Shown here: positions 27,727-36,213 of the stretch, piece after piece
How the letters are laid out: each line of letters opens with the position of its first letter
Position numbering within the stretch: position 1 is the first letter of the stretch
From: Lewinellaceae bacterium
GTDB taxonomy: Bacteria; Bacteroidota; Bacteroidia; Chitinophagales; Saprospiraceae
Direction: 5' to 3'
Assembly: GCA_020636105.1 (NCBI GenBank)
Contig: JACJYL010000002.1
Coordinates: 1,178,001-1,242,000 of the forward strand
DNA length: 64,000 nucleotides
The notes under the pieces: model-generated
What the model was told of the DNA's origin: nothing
Databases searched by the model: none
The model's input: the letters and a program-made list of their open reading frames with translations, nothing else
Position numbers and translations under genes: made by a program

Positions 27727-28558
27727 AACTCGGAAGGATAATTCTTTTAAACAATTGGTTGAATACATTTCTGAAAAAGATAACTCTTTTAATCAGCTCC
27801 TTGGATATATTAATAAAGAAGAAGGTAAGAACTTACAGAGCCAAATCCTCCTCCATAATATCAGCGGTATCTCTGATAATGATATACCTGGGATCACCCA
27901 GGCTTTTCAGGAAAATGACTCTTTCCGCAGACAACGCAAAAACGGCGTTGTTCAATATCATGAGATCATTAGCTTTTCCCCTAAAGACCGTGAAGTCCTG
28001 GAAAAAGACCCTGGTATACTTTTAGACATGGCCAGAAAATACCTCGATTGGCGAGCGCCAAATTCTCTTGCAATAGCTCGCCCACATTTTGACACCAATC
28101 ATATTCATATACACATTATGATTAGCGGGAATCAAAACATGAGTAAAGAAACCACCAGGGTGAGTCAGACAGAATTTAATCAAATAAAACAGAAGTTGCA
28201 CGAGTATCAGCTTGAGCAATATCCTGAATTGGTTCACTCCATAATCGAAGAGCATAATGAACCAAAGCCTAAGTTGGAAAAAGACAGTAATACACAACTT
28301 GAAACTCAGGAAAAGGAAATGACATATTCAGTTGAAAATAATGCTGAACCGTTACCTGACCATGAAGATCCTAGTGTAGCTGAGTTGGCACTTGATATAA
28401 ACGAGATGACTGAATTTGAACAAGAAGTTACTGATGATGTTTCGGAACCCGAACTAAGTCCTTATTGGGAACAAGACTCTATACCCAGCCCATACTGGGA
28501 AGAATTGGAAGAAGAACAATCAGAATCAGATGATGAACCAGACGACGATGAAGATTAA
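27707..28558 (+). CDS. MobA-like relaxase (relaxase/mobilization nuclease family)
   Basis: 283 aa. The metal-binding histidines are in HFDTNHIHIHIMISG (H127 and the HIHIH at 132-136). Candidate nucleophile tyrosines are Y20 (VEYI) and Y34 (LGYI), which sit in two tandem 14-residue copies of KDNSF.QL..YI. The C-terminal third is acidic with repeated SPYWE. The family nicks oriT and leads the strand into the recipient. The start overlaps mobC by 20 bp. It is shorter than many relaxases and has no helicase or primase domain. Confidence 0.82.
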   Translation: MPVVKSKTRKDNSFKQLVEYISEKDNSFNQLLGYINKEEGKNLQSQILLHNISGISDNDIPGITQAFQENDSFRRQRKNGVVQYHEIISFSPKDREVLEKDPGILLDMARKYLDWRAPNSLAIARPHFDTNHIHIHIMISGNQNMSKETTRVSQTEFNQIKQKLHEYQLEQYPELVHSIIEEHNEPKPKLEKDSNTQLETQEKEMTYSVENNAEPLPDHEDPSVAELALDINEMTEFEQEVTDDVSEPELSPYWEQDSIPSPYWEELEEEQSESDDEPDDDED

Positions 28559-28734
28559 TTCTTCTTTTCTTTTGCACAATAAATGGCTCCCTTTCTCCAA
28601 AACTATTCTATATGGTTTTTAGCACCGCAGGTCAAGAGCAATTTGGGCAGCAAAAAAGTTTTGCGTCCAAATTGCAATCTTGCAAATTGATTTTCTTTGA
28701 AATTATAGGGTATTAAGAATTTTTTCGATCAAGC

Positions 28735-28773
28735 CTATCGGACATTAATAACAATTCGATAAATGTCCGATAG
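28735..28773. repeat. 12-bp perfect inverted repeat downstream of the relaxase
   Basis: Arms CTATCGGACATT (28735-28746) and AATGTCCGATAG (28762-28773) are separated by 15 bp. It lies in the 252-bp space between the converging relaxase and XRE genes. Neither side has a strong T run, so a terminator is not certain; an oriT hairpin or a regulator site is possible. Confidence 0.6.
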
Positions 28774-28810
28774 ATTCGGTTGGACTTTTTAAAACTAGTT
28801 TAAAGGCCAA

Positions 28811-29074
28811 TTAATCCCTTTTGCCTCCCTTTTTAAAAGTAAATCCTTCGCTAAAAAACTCTACCGGATCAATTTCCATAGCACGAAGTAATTTTAGCAG
28901 ACTGCTTAGACGCAAGTCACTTCCTTTTTCATAACGGCCATATTGTGCCCGGCCAATATTATGCTCGTAGGCAAACTGCTCATAATTGGTAAATCCCTTC
29001 TCCTGGCGGATTTTTTTCAAACGTTTGCCTAAATTATCGAGTTGTTCTTTGATGTATTTGTCATTATCATTCAT
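28811..29074 (-). CDS. XRE-family transcriptional regulator
   Basis: 87 aa. The Cro/CI helix-turn-helix is at about 14-70 (LGKRLKKIRQEKGFTNYEQFAYEHNIGRAQ split by the turn, then YGRYEKGSDL.LSSLLKLLRAM). It probably represses element genes. It is divergent from the gene at 29227, whose promoter region it may control. Confidence 0.82.
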   Translation of the reverse strand: MNDNDKYIKEQLDNLGKRLKKIRQEKGFTNYEQFAYEHNIGRAQYGRYEKGSDLRLSSLLKLLRAMEIDPVEFFSEGFTFKKGGKRD

Positions 29075-29226
29075 ATATACAAAGAAACATCTAATCCATG
29101 TCTTAAGGTACGTTGTTTTAGTTACACCTTTTTAGGTGGTTTTTGTTTTTATTTATATCTTTACAAACAATTTAGCTGAATGGTATTTGTTCTGTTATCT
29201 TTTTTATTAATCGATTTTATAGATAA

Positions 29227-29778
29227 ATGACTGCTTCGCATCACTCCAATTCAATATTTAATATCCAATTTGATCCTGGGCGAAATAACAAAAGCCTGAA
29301 CAACAGACCTTTGTTTTGGCTTTTGTTGTTCTGTGCTGTTTTCATTGGTTACTTGGTTTATGGTTCCCTTGGATATGATGATGTTGTGACCTCTGATCCA
29401 GACGGGAATCCAATCTTGGTTCCGGAGAGACAAGCCGAAATAGAAAGAAGGCAAAGGAAAAATTCAGAAGGAGCAGAGCAATATGTTCTTCGAGCTATTG
29501 TTCCAGGTTACCGAGAATGTTATCTTTGTCCAAAAGGTAAGGTTTGGCTTGAGGCGAATGAAATTGCTAAAATCGGTATTACTACGGATGGTCAAAGCAG
29601 ATATTCTATTGAGTATTACGAAAAACATGGAGTATATTATGTAATGGAATATCGTGGAGATCTTACTTCTGCTAAAAATCGAGAGGTAGCCAGGTTGGGT
29701 GCCTATCCCCTTTTACCGGAAAACCAGAAACGGGAGAGAAGGCTTGTTTACCCTCCACTGAATTCAAAGCTTGATTAA
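29227..29778 (+). CDS. Membrane-anchored protein with a GIY-YIG-like segment
   Basis: 183 aa. A transmembrane segment (LFWLLLFCAVFIGYLVYGSLGY) lies near residue 30-50. The C-terminal half (RECYLCPKGKVWLEANEIAKIGITTDG split; then R...YYVMEYRGDL) loosely follows the Y-L..G....KIGIT....R pattern of GIY-YIG/T5orf172 domains, with a possible catalytic Arg and Glu. The match is partial and an unknown family is equally possible. It follows a divergent XRE gene. Confidence 0.45.
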   Translation: MTASHHSNSIFNIQFDPGRNNKSLNNRPLFWLLLFCAVFIGYLVYGSLGYDDVVTSDPDGNPILVPERQAEIERRQRKNSEGAEQYVLRAIVPGYRECYLCPKGKVWLEANEIAKIGITTDGQSRYSIEYYEKHGVYYVMEYRGDLTSAKNREVARLGAYPLLPENQKRERRLVYPPLNSKLD

Positions 29779-29795
29779 TAACAAATGACAATTTG

Positions 29796-30092
29796 ATGGA
29801 ATTTTTTGTAACAAAAATTGTAGATCAGCCAGTTGAAACTAAGGTCAACCTTGTGGAGATAAATGAATTACTGACAACTTTAGAATTACCTGAAATTTTA
29901 AAAAAATTCGAAAAAATAATTGTCACATTTGTTGCACGAGAGCCTGATGATTTTGAATTCGACACTTGGAATCGGAATGGAAAAATTTATCTAACTATCC
30001 CCCTGCCTTACGGGGAAATACTAAACCTGGAAACGGATAAGATTTCTGAAAAATGCATTTCGCTTTTTAAAAACCACGTCAAAAAATTGTGA
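29796..30092 (+). CDS. Hypothetical 98-aa protein
   Basis: 98 aa from the ATG at 29796, 17 bp after the previous gene, so probably cotranscribed. No domain, signal or membrane segment is recognised. Confidence 0.5.
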   Translation: MEFFVTKIVDQPVETKVNLVEINELLTTLELPEILKKFEKIIVTFVAREPDDFEFDTWNRNGKIYLTIPLPYGEILNLETDKISEKCISLFKNHVKKL

Positions 30093-30103
30093 CAGGGAGA
30101 ACC

Positions 30104-30601
30104 CTATTCATTCAAATAATACCAGGTCAGAGCAAGAGAAAGGGCATCAAATATGGCCATATTCCTATCCTCACTGGTCCATAGTTTTCTTGGCTTTGGA
30201 GACTTTTTTTCTAGTTCCTTGAATTCGGTAACCAGAAGTTGCGAAATTTCATATTTAGTTACCACTCCGAATTGTTCAAACACATCCCTTACCTGATCAC
30301 GGGAGTATTGCACAACTGTAAGGTTTTTCTCAGTGGCATAGGTTACAATTTTTTTAATCAGTTGCTTTACGCGTTTCCCCGTCCTTGAAGTCTTACCCTT
30401 AGGATCTTGTACAATTAGAACAAGTGGTTGAAAATATTCAACGGATTTTTTAATTCTTTCCAAAACCTTTCTGTTACTTATCGGATTAATTCTGACAGAT
30501 CCGAAATCTATTAATTTACGAGGATTTCCCATGTACACGAATCCAAAACCAGAACTATTTGGATAAACTGAGAACACTAAGTTGCTTTTATTTTTTTTCA
30601 T
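30104..30601 (-). CDS. RuvC/RNase H-fold protein (Holliday-junction resolvase-like)
   Basis: 165 aa. The N-terminal LVFSVYPNSSGFGFVY resembles the first beta hairpin of RNase H-fold nucleases, with N in place of the usual catalytic Asp. Later elements are PLVLIVQDPKG and a C-terminal SEDRNMAIFDALSLALTWY helix carrying acidic residues. Overall this resembles RuvC-like proteins encoded beside an XRE regulator in Bacteroidota. If the first acidic residue is really missing it may bind but not cut DNA. It is cotranscribed with the XRE gene 7 bp upstream. Confidence 0.5.
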   Translation of the reverse strand: MKKNKSNLVFSVYPNSSGFGFVYMGNPRKLIDFGSVRINPISNRKVLERIKKSVEYFQPLVLIVQDPKGKTSRTGKRVKQLIKKIVTYATEKNLTVVQYSRDQVRDVFEQFGVVTKYEISQLLVTEFKELEKKSPKPRKLWTSEDRNMAIFDALSLALTWYYLNE

Positions 30602-30608
30602 AGTTAAT

Positions 30609-30944
30609 TTAATGGGTTATTCTTTTAAATACTTGCTCAAGGAATGTGATTATTGAAGTATCCTTTGGAATGTTATCTCTCTTTTTTATCTCGCTGATTA
30701 ATTGCTTGATCTGCTCTGAAAGTTTTGTTTTAATTATTTCAACCTGTGGTTCAAAGAATGATTCAACAGAAGTATCAAAGAGAAGATGATAGACAAGCAA
30801 TAATTCGATACCTGGCGTTCTTTGTCCTTTCTCACATCTGGAAATGTTTGAATAACCTGGCAATTTCATCAAAAAAGCAATATCCGCTTGAGTGAGCGGA
30901 GAACGTTTACGATATAATCGAAGATAATTAAATAGATGGGGCAT
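30609..30944 (-). CDS. XRE-family regulator, partner of the RuvC-like gene
   Basis: 111 aa. The helix-turn-helix at about 5-60 (SPLTQADIAFLMKLPGYSNISR...PGIELLLVYHLLFDTS) is Cro/CI-like. A helical tail follows. It may recognise the TTGCCA-N3-TGGCAA palindrome located 80 bp upstream at 31024; this is inference from position. Confidence 0.78.
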   Translation of the reverse strand: MPHLFNYLRLYRKRSPLTQADIAFLMKLPGYSNISRCEKGQRTPGIELLLVYHLLFDTSVESFFEPQVEIIKTKLSEQIKQLISEIKKRDNIPKDTSIITFLEQVFKRITH

Positions 30945-31325
30945 AAAAAATTGGGCACCAAGATTATTAATCCTGATGCCCTAAGTCTAAGCGTTTTAGA
31001 TATCTTATCGTAGAGGGTATTTGTTGCCAATTTGGCAATTTTTTTCAGTGGTAGTATTACGTTTTGTGGGAATACTGTGAATTTGGAGCAGAACAAAAAG
31101 GAGAAATCATATTGATGTTGATTATTACCTTATAATACGATTATTATATCATCTTCAAACCGTTGTATACCCAGCACTTTGCGAATGAGAGAATCGCAAA
31201 GTGAAAATCAAAGGTACGAAGAAGTTTAGTGTGCCCAAGGTTCTTCATTTCTGTATATATCGATTCCTTGGGAGCCTTTTCTGTCGCCTTCTTCCTCATT
31301 GATTTTCCGGCCAAGAAAGAACTTC
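30945..31325. promoter_or_regulatory. 381-bp intergenic region with a regulatory palindrome
   Basis: It holds the promoter region of the minus-strand XRE gene and the palindrome at 31024-31038. The short minus-strand frame at 31144-31356 looks like chance. No other gene is recognised. Confidence 0.45.
31024..31038. promoter_or_regulatory. Palindromic operator TTGCCA-N3-TGGCAA (copy 1)
   Basis: Perfect 6-bp half sites with a 3-bp spacer, upstream of the XRE/RuvC-like pair. The same site with the same spacing occurs before the RadC gene (51578) and the ArdC gene (52179). Confidence 0.65.
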
Positions 31326-31631
31326 TTAACTGGCATCCCAAGGAGTATCTTGCCAATCACTTATAATTCCATTATCTCCACAAACCGGACATCGCCAGTC
31401 AATCCTATCCGAATTCAAATCCAGTATTGCTTGGATTTTCCCTTTGCATGGTTTTCGCTTGGGTCTGCGACGGCATGAGATATTACTGTTCAAATATTGT
31501 TCATCCTCAAATGAAGTAGCAAATGTGACTATTGATCCAAAATATTCCGCTAACCTCCTGGTAGGACGATTCATGGAACCGGTTGAGCCATCTTCGTTAA
31601 GATAATGTTGCATATTTGTGATCCAGGTCAT
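31326..31631 (-). CDS. Small protein with a Cys-rich (zinc-ribbon-like) C-terminus
   Basis: 101 aa. Cysteines in ISCRRRPKRKPCKG and WRCPVCGDNG could bind one zinc. The C-terminal CPVCGDNGIISDWQDTPWD motif is conserved in small bacterial proteins of unknown function. It lies 5' of the SPARDA genes (itself on the minus strand) but is separated from them by a 458-bp spacer. Confidence 0.6.
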   Translation of the reverse strand: MTWITNMQHYLNEDGSTGSMNRPTRRLAEYFGSIVTFATSFEDEQYLNSNISCRRRPKRKPCKGKIQAILDLNSDRIDWRCPVCGDNGIISDWQDTPWDAS

Positions 31632-32089
31632 ATGAATTTTTTTGGTCGCTCAATTAAAATAATGAAGAACAAGTCAAAAGGAAAATTGATTGGATTTTAT
31701 ACTATTTTAGAACACAAAATAGTTTTTAGTTTTTCCCTTCTTCTGTGTCCAAAAACATTTCAAACCTTTTTTGAGTGAGAAAATCCAAATTCTCATCAGC
31801 TAATTTTTTATCAAGAAACACATTCTAAAGGGTAAATTGATCCTGATAAATTCCTGTCGAGATTAACTTTTGAAAAAACTCAGAAAATGAAAGCTTTTCC
31901 TTTAACAGACAGACTTTAATTTACACCCTCTTTTTTCTTTACCTATATAAATTATTCACTCTACCAGGTGAAATGTAATTTGATTTGAATTCAAAAACCT
32001 GAAAACTCCGTATTCTTTTTAGTTTTTTAATTTTCTGATTTGCTTTCTTATAGAATCAAATCTATCTATTTCTATACTCAGTGCAAATA
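31632..32089. other. 458-bp AT-rich spacer downstream of the Argonaute gene
   Basis: It holds one probable degenerate frame (31726-31919, listed separately). It also has runs of T on the minus strand after the Argonaute stop that may end transcription. No ncRNA or array is seen. Confidence 0.4.
31726..31919 (-). pseudogene. Degenerate ORF remnant
   Basis: On the minus strand about 60 codons read as a protein-like sequence (KEKLSFSEFFQKL..., then FLDKKLADENLDFLTQKRFE) interrupted by one in-frame TAG and without a start codon. It looks like a decayed C-terminal fragment of an unknown gene. Chance cannot be excluded. Confidence 0.25.
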
Positions 32090-33646
32090 TCACATATAAT
32101 AATAATATCTATTAGGTGGCTCTATATCTTCTGGTATATACTGGATTACTTCCCCAACTTTTTGAGAGAACGTCAAAGTTATTGGCAAACTACTATAATA
32201 GTTGCAGTTATTAAAATTAAGTTTTGATAATGCCAATATTTCTTCACAAACTTGACGGAGTGTAGACTCTCCAATAACATCTACCATGACCCCCATAGGA
32301 ACATGTACTCCAGGGTAAGTTCTGTAATAAGGTATATATCCGGTTGTGTAAAGTATTCCTGAGTAATCATCTATTTTTAAAAGAGACCCTCTCAAAACAG
32401 GATAAATACCATTACTCCGAAGTAATTTAATCTTGGTAGACCGTATTGAGACTAGATCAACCTCGGCATCATCTCCTAATAATTCCTTAGCTCCATCAAT
32501 AAACCCATTAGCTTCAGCAAATTCTTTGTTAATAAAGTCATCCCAAAAAGTGGTAGTTTTATGAACAACTATTCTTTTTGGCGTGTAACCATTTAGTTGC
32601 TTGTATGTATTTATAACCTTTTGAATAAGTTCTTTTGCATAAAGGTATGTTAAATGAGGAGCAGCTACTCTTGTTTTTTTAGTATTCCATTCAAATTGTC
32701 TACCAGTAATTACAATGCCTTTACCTTCTCTATTGAATGCTTGTGCAACACTTGATCTCATTAGATTATTCTCTGCATTCAGAACTTTATGAAAACTAAC
32801 ACCCACAAAAATCGACTCCTTATCTATTTGTGTTAATGCCCATGGAATGCAACCACCGGTCTTATAATACTGTGCTACACAAAAATTCCAAGCAATCATT
32901 GACAAATCTTGTTTCCCTTTTGTTTTACCTATTACCGTAGATTCAAGTAATAACTGAACAGGAAATAAGTTTTTGCTTCTTGCTATTATCTCTGCCTTTA
33001 GTTTTCTTCGAAGATTTATCCATTGTTTTCCATAAGGGATTGATGAAAATTTATTAAATACATCAGTCGGTATGACAAGAAGACAAACATCTGGTCTTAC
33101 ATCATAAAACTCTTCCAAGCGAAGATAAGCATTCACATATAAGTCAATTATTAATTCTACTTTCTCAACTTTTGTTTTATTAGACTTTAATATCTTTTTT
33201 AGTTCCTGATCTTTTACTGATATATTATTAGATTTATCATTTAGCAGTTCGCAGCGAAATATAGAGTCTTTGTTAAAGCCTGGAAAATCAGGATTAAGCT
33301 GTTTATTATAACGATAAGTTACTTGATCATCTAGTTGTAGATCATTAATAGTCAGGTATTCATCGTCTTCACTTGTCAGATTTTCAACTTCACCGTCGAT
33401 TATCTCAACCTCATTATTAATCAATACTTCTTTAGTCGCTTCAATTGGATATTTAATCTTTTCCACCCAATCAACTACAGATTCAATATCAATTTTTCTT
33501 CCAATAATTGCATATTGAATTTCTGATTTATGGTTCTGATGGGAAAGAGAAAAGAATCCACTAATTGTCAGGCCTTTTTTAGGATCATCACAAAGAAAAT
33601 CATCTGAAAACTCAATTAAAGGTTCTTCTAAATATTCAACTCTCAT
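32090..33646 (-). CDS. Short prokaryotic Argonaute (MID-PIWI), SPARDA system
   Basis: 518 aa, the length of short pAgos without N and PAZ domains. A MID-like region is at about 185-265 and a PIWI-like region at about 265-518. The motif YYKTGGCIPWAL (260-271) matches the conserved (K)xGG.PW of PIWI proteins, followed by FVGVSFHK (280-287), IVVHKTTTFWDDF (359-371) and the C-terminal LPITLTFSQKVGEVIQYI. The first catalytic Asp is replaced (GVSF instead of GxDxS), and the C-terminal position normally Asp or His is Gln, so slicing is not expected. Short pAgos use guide RNA to sense invader DNA and switch on the partner effector. The start overlaps the nuclease-APAZ stop by ATGA, which shows translational coupling. 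Confidence 0.85.
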   Translation of the reverse strand: MRVEYLEEPLIEFSDDFLCDDPKKGLTISGFFSLSHQNHKSEIQYAIIGRKIDIESVVDWVEKIKYPIEATKEVLINNEVEIIDGEVENLTSEDDEYLTINDLQLDDQVTYRYNKQLNPDFPGFNKDSIFRCELLNDKSNNISVKDQELKKILKSNKTKVEKVELIIDLYVNAYLRLEEFYDVRPDVCLLVIPTDVFNKFSSIPYGKQWINLRRKLKAEIIARSKNLFPVQLLLESTVIGKTKGKQDLSMIAWNFCVAQYYKTGGCIPWALTQIDKESIFVGVSFHKVLNAENNLMRSSVAQAFNREGKGIVITGRQFEWNTKKTRVAAPHLTYLYAKELIQKVINTYKQLNGYTPKRIVVHKTTTFWDDFINKEFAEANGFIDGAKELLGDDAEVDLVSIRSTKIKLLRSNGIYPVLRGSLLKIDDYSGILYTTGYIPYYRTYPGVHVPMGVMVDVIGESTLRQVCEEILALSKLNFNNCNYYSSLPITLTFSQKVGEVIQYIPEDIEPPNRYYYYM

Positions 33647-34950
33647 AGCAAGGTCATTTGATTAGGATCTCCATCGTAATCATCTCGAATACCAAAATCT
33701 ACTGAAAAAGTCTTCGATTGATAAACTTGGATTTTTTCTTTTGGAAAATCAGCAATATATAATGCTTGGCCATTATTAGCCAAAAATTTAAAAATAAAGT
33801 GTATTTGATTAATCACTGATTGATTAAGTTCCCTAGCTGTCTGGTAGTTAGTAAGTTTAGTAATTAATCGTGGTTCCTCTAAAACTTTATGCCCGTCGCT
33901 AGTAAAAAGATATTTTGGATTAATTGCTACATAATACTCCTCATCAGAGTAAACATAATCCAATTGAAAACCTAGATGCCTAACATGCTTTACTCCATAA
34001 TAATCTTGGCGTTGGGCTACAACCCGATTAGTACTCCTACCTTTTTTTGACCTATATTGTTCCGTTCTTTTATCCTGATTATCTGCTAATTTAAAGTAAT
34101 ACCTATTATATCTACGATTATATCCAATGTACTTTTGATAACAATAGTCTTTGATGTAAATATTGATTAATTGGGCTATAATTCGGCGATTATTGTCGTC
34201 TTTCATAAAGGACTTAAGAAAATGTTCAGTATTAGCATCCTTGTCAAGTATAACTCGCTCTTCAAACTCAGGGAAAGATATCAATTCGGCAAAAAAGAAG
34301 AGTTTGCCGTTTTTAATTACGAATGGTGGGATCGAATAGTTTTCCATCGCAGTAAATATATCCTTGGGGTTAGTAAATCTACTTTGATAACAATAAATGA
34401 ATTTCGGAAGTCTAAAAAATCTGTAAAGATTTGAAAACAATTTCTCTTCGTGAGATGAATCAACACGGCTTTTAAAATATGAAGAAAATTTTTGCTCAAA
34501 TAAATTATCACCAATTACGAGTTCGTTTTCAATTTTTGAAAATAATATTGGTTGTGTCTTCCTAGCTAAGTTTAAATCTTTTTTTGATATTTTTCTTGCA
34601 AATAATTTTTCTTCGTTAACAAAATATACAACCAGAACCACATCACAGTCATGGTCAGACCAATATTCAACATCGTCTTGCTTTGCAATGAACTCAAAAC
34701 TAGTAACTGTTTCTTTCTGAATGTACCCTTTTTTATCAGTTGATTTGAGTTGAACCTTAATAATCTTGCCTGATACGGCCAGTTTGTTGTCATTAGTTCG
34801 GTAAGTAAACTCGACTTCTCCATCAATACCATAATCATTCTTTGTTTCCTCTCTCCATACCAGTAAGGGGGTATGGTTTAAACAATACCGTTCAAATGCA
34901 TTAACACCTTTCGCACCTGTAATATGCGTTTCACTTACAATTTTCGCCAT
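33643..34950 (-). CDS. DUF4365 nuclease-APAZ effector (DREN-APAZ), SPARDA system
   Basis: 435 aa from the second Met (34950; the frame begins at 34959). Residues about 8-150 are a DUF4365 PD-(D/E)XK-type nuclease domain: NDYGIDGEVEF carries the acidic residues and IKVQLKST the Q-x-K motif. The remaining residues, about 165-435, show no other enzyme motif and are in the place of the APAZ domain, which in short pAgo systems stands in for the missing N/PAZ region. DUF4365-APAZ plus short pAgo is the SPARDA arrangement, in which guide and target binding triggers indiscriminate nucleic acid cutting and stops the infected cell. No TIR or SIR2 domain is present, so SPARTA and SPARSA are excluded. 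Confidence 0.83.
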   Translation of the reverse strand: MAKIVSETHITGAKGVNAFERYCLNHTPLLVWREETKNDYGIDGEVEFTYRTNDNKLAVSGKIIKVQLKSTDKKGYIQKETVTSFEFIAKQDDVEYWSDHDCDVVLVVYFVNEEKLFARKISKKDLNLARKTQPILFSKIENELVIGDNLFEQKFSSYFKSRVDSSHEEKLFSNLYRFFRLPKFIYCYQSRFTNPKDIFTAMENYSIPPFVIKNGKLFFFAELISFPEFEERVILDKDANTEHFLKSFMKDDNNRRIIAQLINIYIKDYCYQKYIGYNRRYNRYYFKLADNQDKRTEQYRSKKGRSTNRVVAQRQDYYGVKHVRHLGFQLDYVYSDEEYYVAINPKYLFTSDGHKVLEEPRLITKLTNYQTARELNQSVINQIHFIFKFLANNGQALYIADFPKEKIQVYQSKTFSVDFGIRDDYDGDPNQMTLL

Positions 34951-35067
34951 ATGAAACAATCTAGTTGTCTATAAATAGATTTATTTTGTCAAAAGAGAAA
35001 ATTTGGATAATTTCTATTTTATATGCCTTTTACAATCAATGATTAGTGAGTATATGCCTTCTTTTTT

Positions 35068-36213
35068 CTATGGGATTTCATCAATTAACTTAATTGCCCG
35101 TTCAAAACCTGTGAACATCATCTGATTATGATTTATTAAGTAACTAACAATTCCTTCTTTCTCCTCTTGCAATTTTTGTATTTCTCCCTCATCTTTAAAA
35201 TGACCTTTATACTGCTCAAAATATCTACTTTCAAGTGCAGAATAATGAATAATTTCATTCCTTTTATTCAGTAAATCTTGAAATTCATTATCTTTAAAAC
35301 CTTTCAACCAAATATAGTTTGTAGAAGCATGATATTGATTAGGCAATTTTTTGATAACAGTCCCAAAATAAACATTTTTGCCAGCAGTGATCACTCCAAA
35401 GCAATTATCGAGTAAATCTCCAATCTTGTCCCAGTAATTATAAAGAAGGCCTATTATTAACCCACTTGTCATGAAAAATCTCTTGTCAAATATGCTTGGG
35501 AAATATCTAAAAAAAGTTTGTCCTTTCCAATAAGTCTTACCGGATAAATAGTTTGTTATATATGGTTTATACATAATCAATTGACCGATCAAAAACCTTA
35601 TATCTTGAGTTACCCTGGTTAAATCATCAAATGTATTAAAGTCATGAAATGGCTTTGGAAATGCATTTGTTCTTTGCTTTCTAGTAATTTCGGTAAAAAT
35701 TGAAGAAAGACCTTTGTCGTCTATTTTTAATTCTAAGTTATCAAACCCAATCAAATCTTTTTCTTTGCAAGTTTCAATTACTTTATCATTGAATTCTTTA
35801 AGAAATTTTTTCTCTTCATTGTATATTGTAAAATTGAAATCGTGTTTGGTGAAATTCAATATTGCTTCCACCATCAATGTCTCTAAATATTCTTTCTCAA
35901 CTAATATCCCCGTTTCTGAACTCTTAAACCAAATCCCTCCTTCAAGGGTAAAACTCCTAATATATTTATGAGTATAAATTCTATATGGCTCTTCAAATTC
36001 AATTAATTTTGCATTTCCGTGCCACGTAATACTCAAATTGTTCCTTTCGATAAGGTATTTTTCAAATGGAGAATACTTCTCTGTTAGGAACAACATATTC
36101 TGACTATTTAAATTAGTCAACAAAGTTCTTCTGATATATTCTAGCAAGGAATTTATTGCAGCTTCTGTATTCATTTTCTTTTTTTCAAGTGGAAACGAAC
36201 AGTTTGTATGCAT
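35068..36213 (-). CDS. HEPN-domain protein with an Rx4H motif, next to SPARDA
   Basis: 381 aa; the internal Met at 36174 (MNTEAAINSLL) may be the true start. The sequence RNEIIHY gives R318-x4-H323, the catalytic motif of HEPN RNases, within a helical region (about 200-380) that resembles the Cthe_2314-like HEPN group. The N-terminal half is not recognised. HEPN proteins often cut RNA in abortive-infection and toxin-antitoxin systems. It lies 118 bp upstream of the SPARDA operon on the same strand, so an independent defence gene or a fourth component is possible. Confidence 0.6.
   Translation of the reverse strand: MHTNCSFPLEKKKMNTEAAINSLLEYIRRTLLTNLNSQNMLFLTEKYSPFEKYLIERNNLSITWHGNAKLIEFEEPYRIYTHKYIRSFTLEGGIWFKSSETGILVEKEYLETLMVEAILNFTKHDFNFTIYNEEKKFLKEFNDKVIETCKEKDLIGFDNLELKIDDKGLSSIFTEITRKQRTNAFPKPFHDFNTFDDLTRVTQDIRFLIGQLIMYKPYITNYLSGKTYWKGQTFFRYFPSIFDKRFFMTSGLIIGLLYNYWDKIGDLLDNCFGVITAGKNVYFGTVIKKLPNQYHASTNYIWLKGFKDNEFQDLLNKRNEIIHYSALESRYFEQYKGHFKDEGEIQKLQEEKEGIVSYLINHNQMMFTGFERAIKLIDEIP

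Noticed and set aside
31144..31356. 70-aa minus-strand frame
   Set aside because: It overlaps the Cys-rich gene and has no domain or coding signs.
32090..33646. Catalytically active (slicer) Argonaute
   Set aside because: The first PIWI Asp and the C-terminal Asp/His are replaced, as in short pAgos.
33643..34950. SPARTA or SPARSA (TIR or SIR2 effector)
   Set aside because: No TIR or SIR2 motifs are seen; the effector has a DUF4365-type nuclease core.
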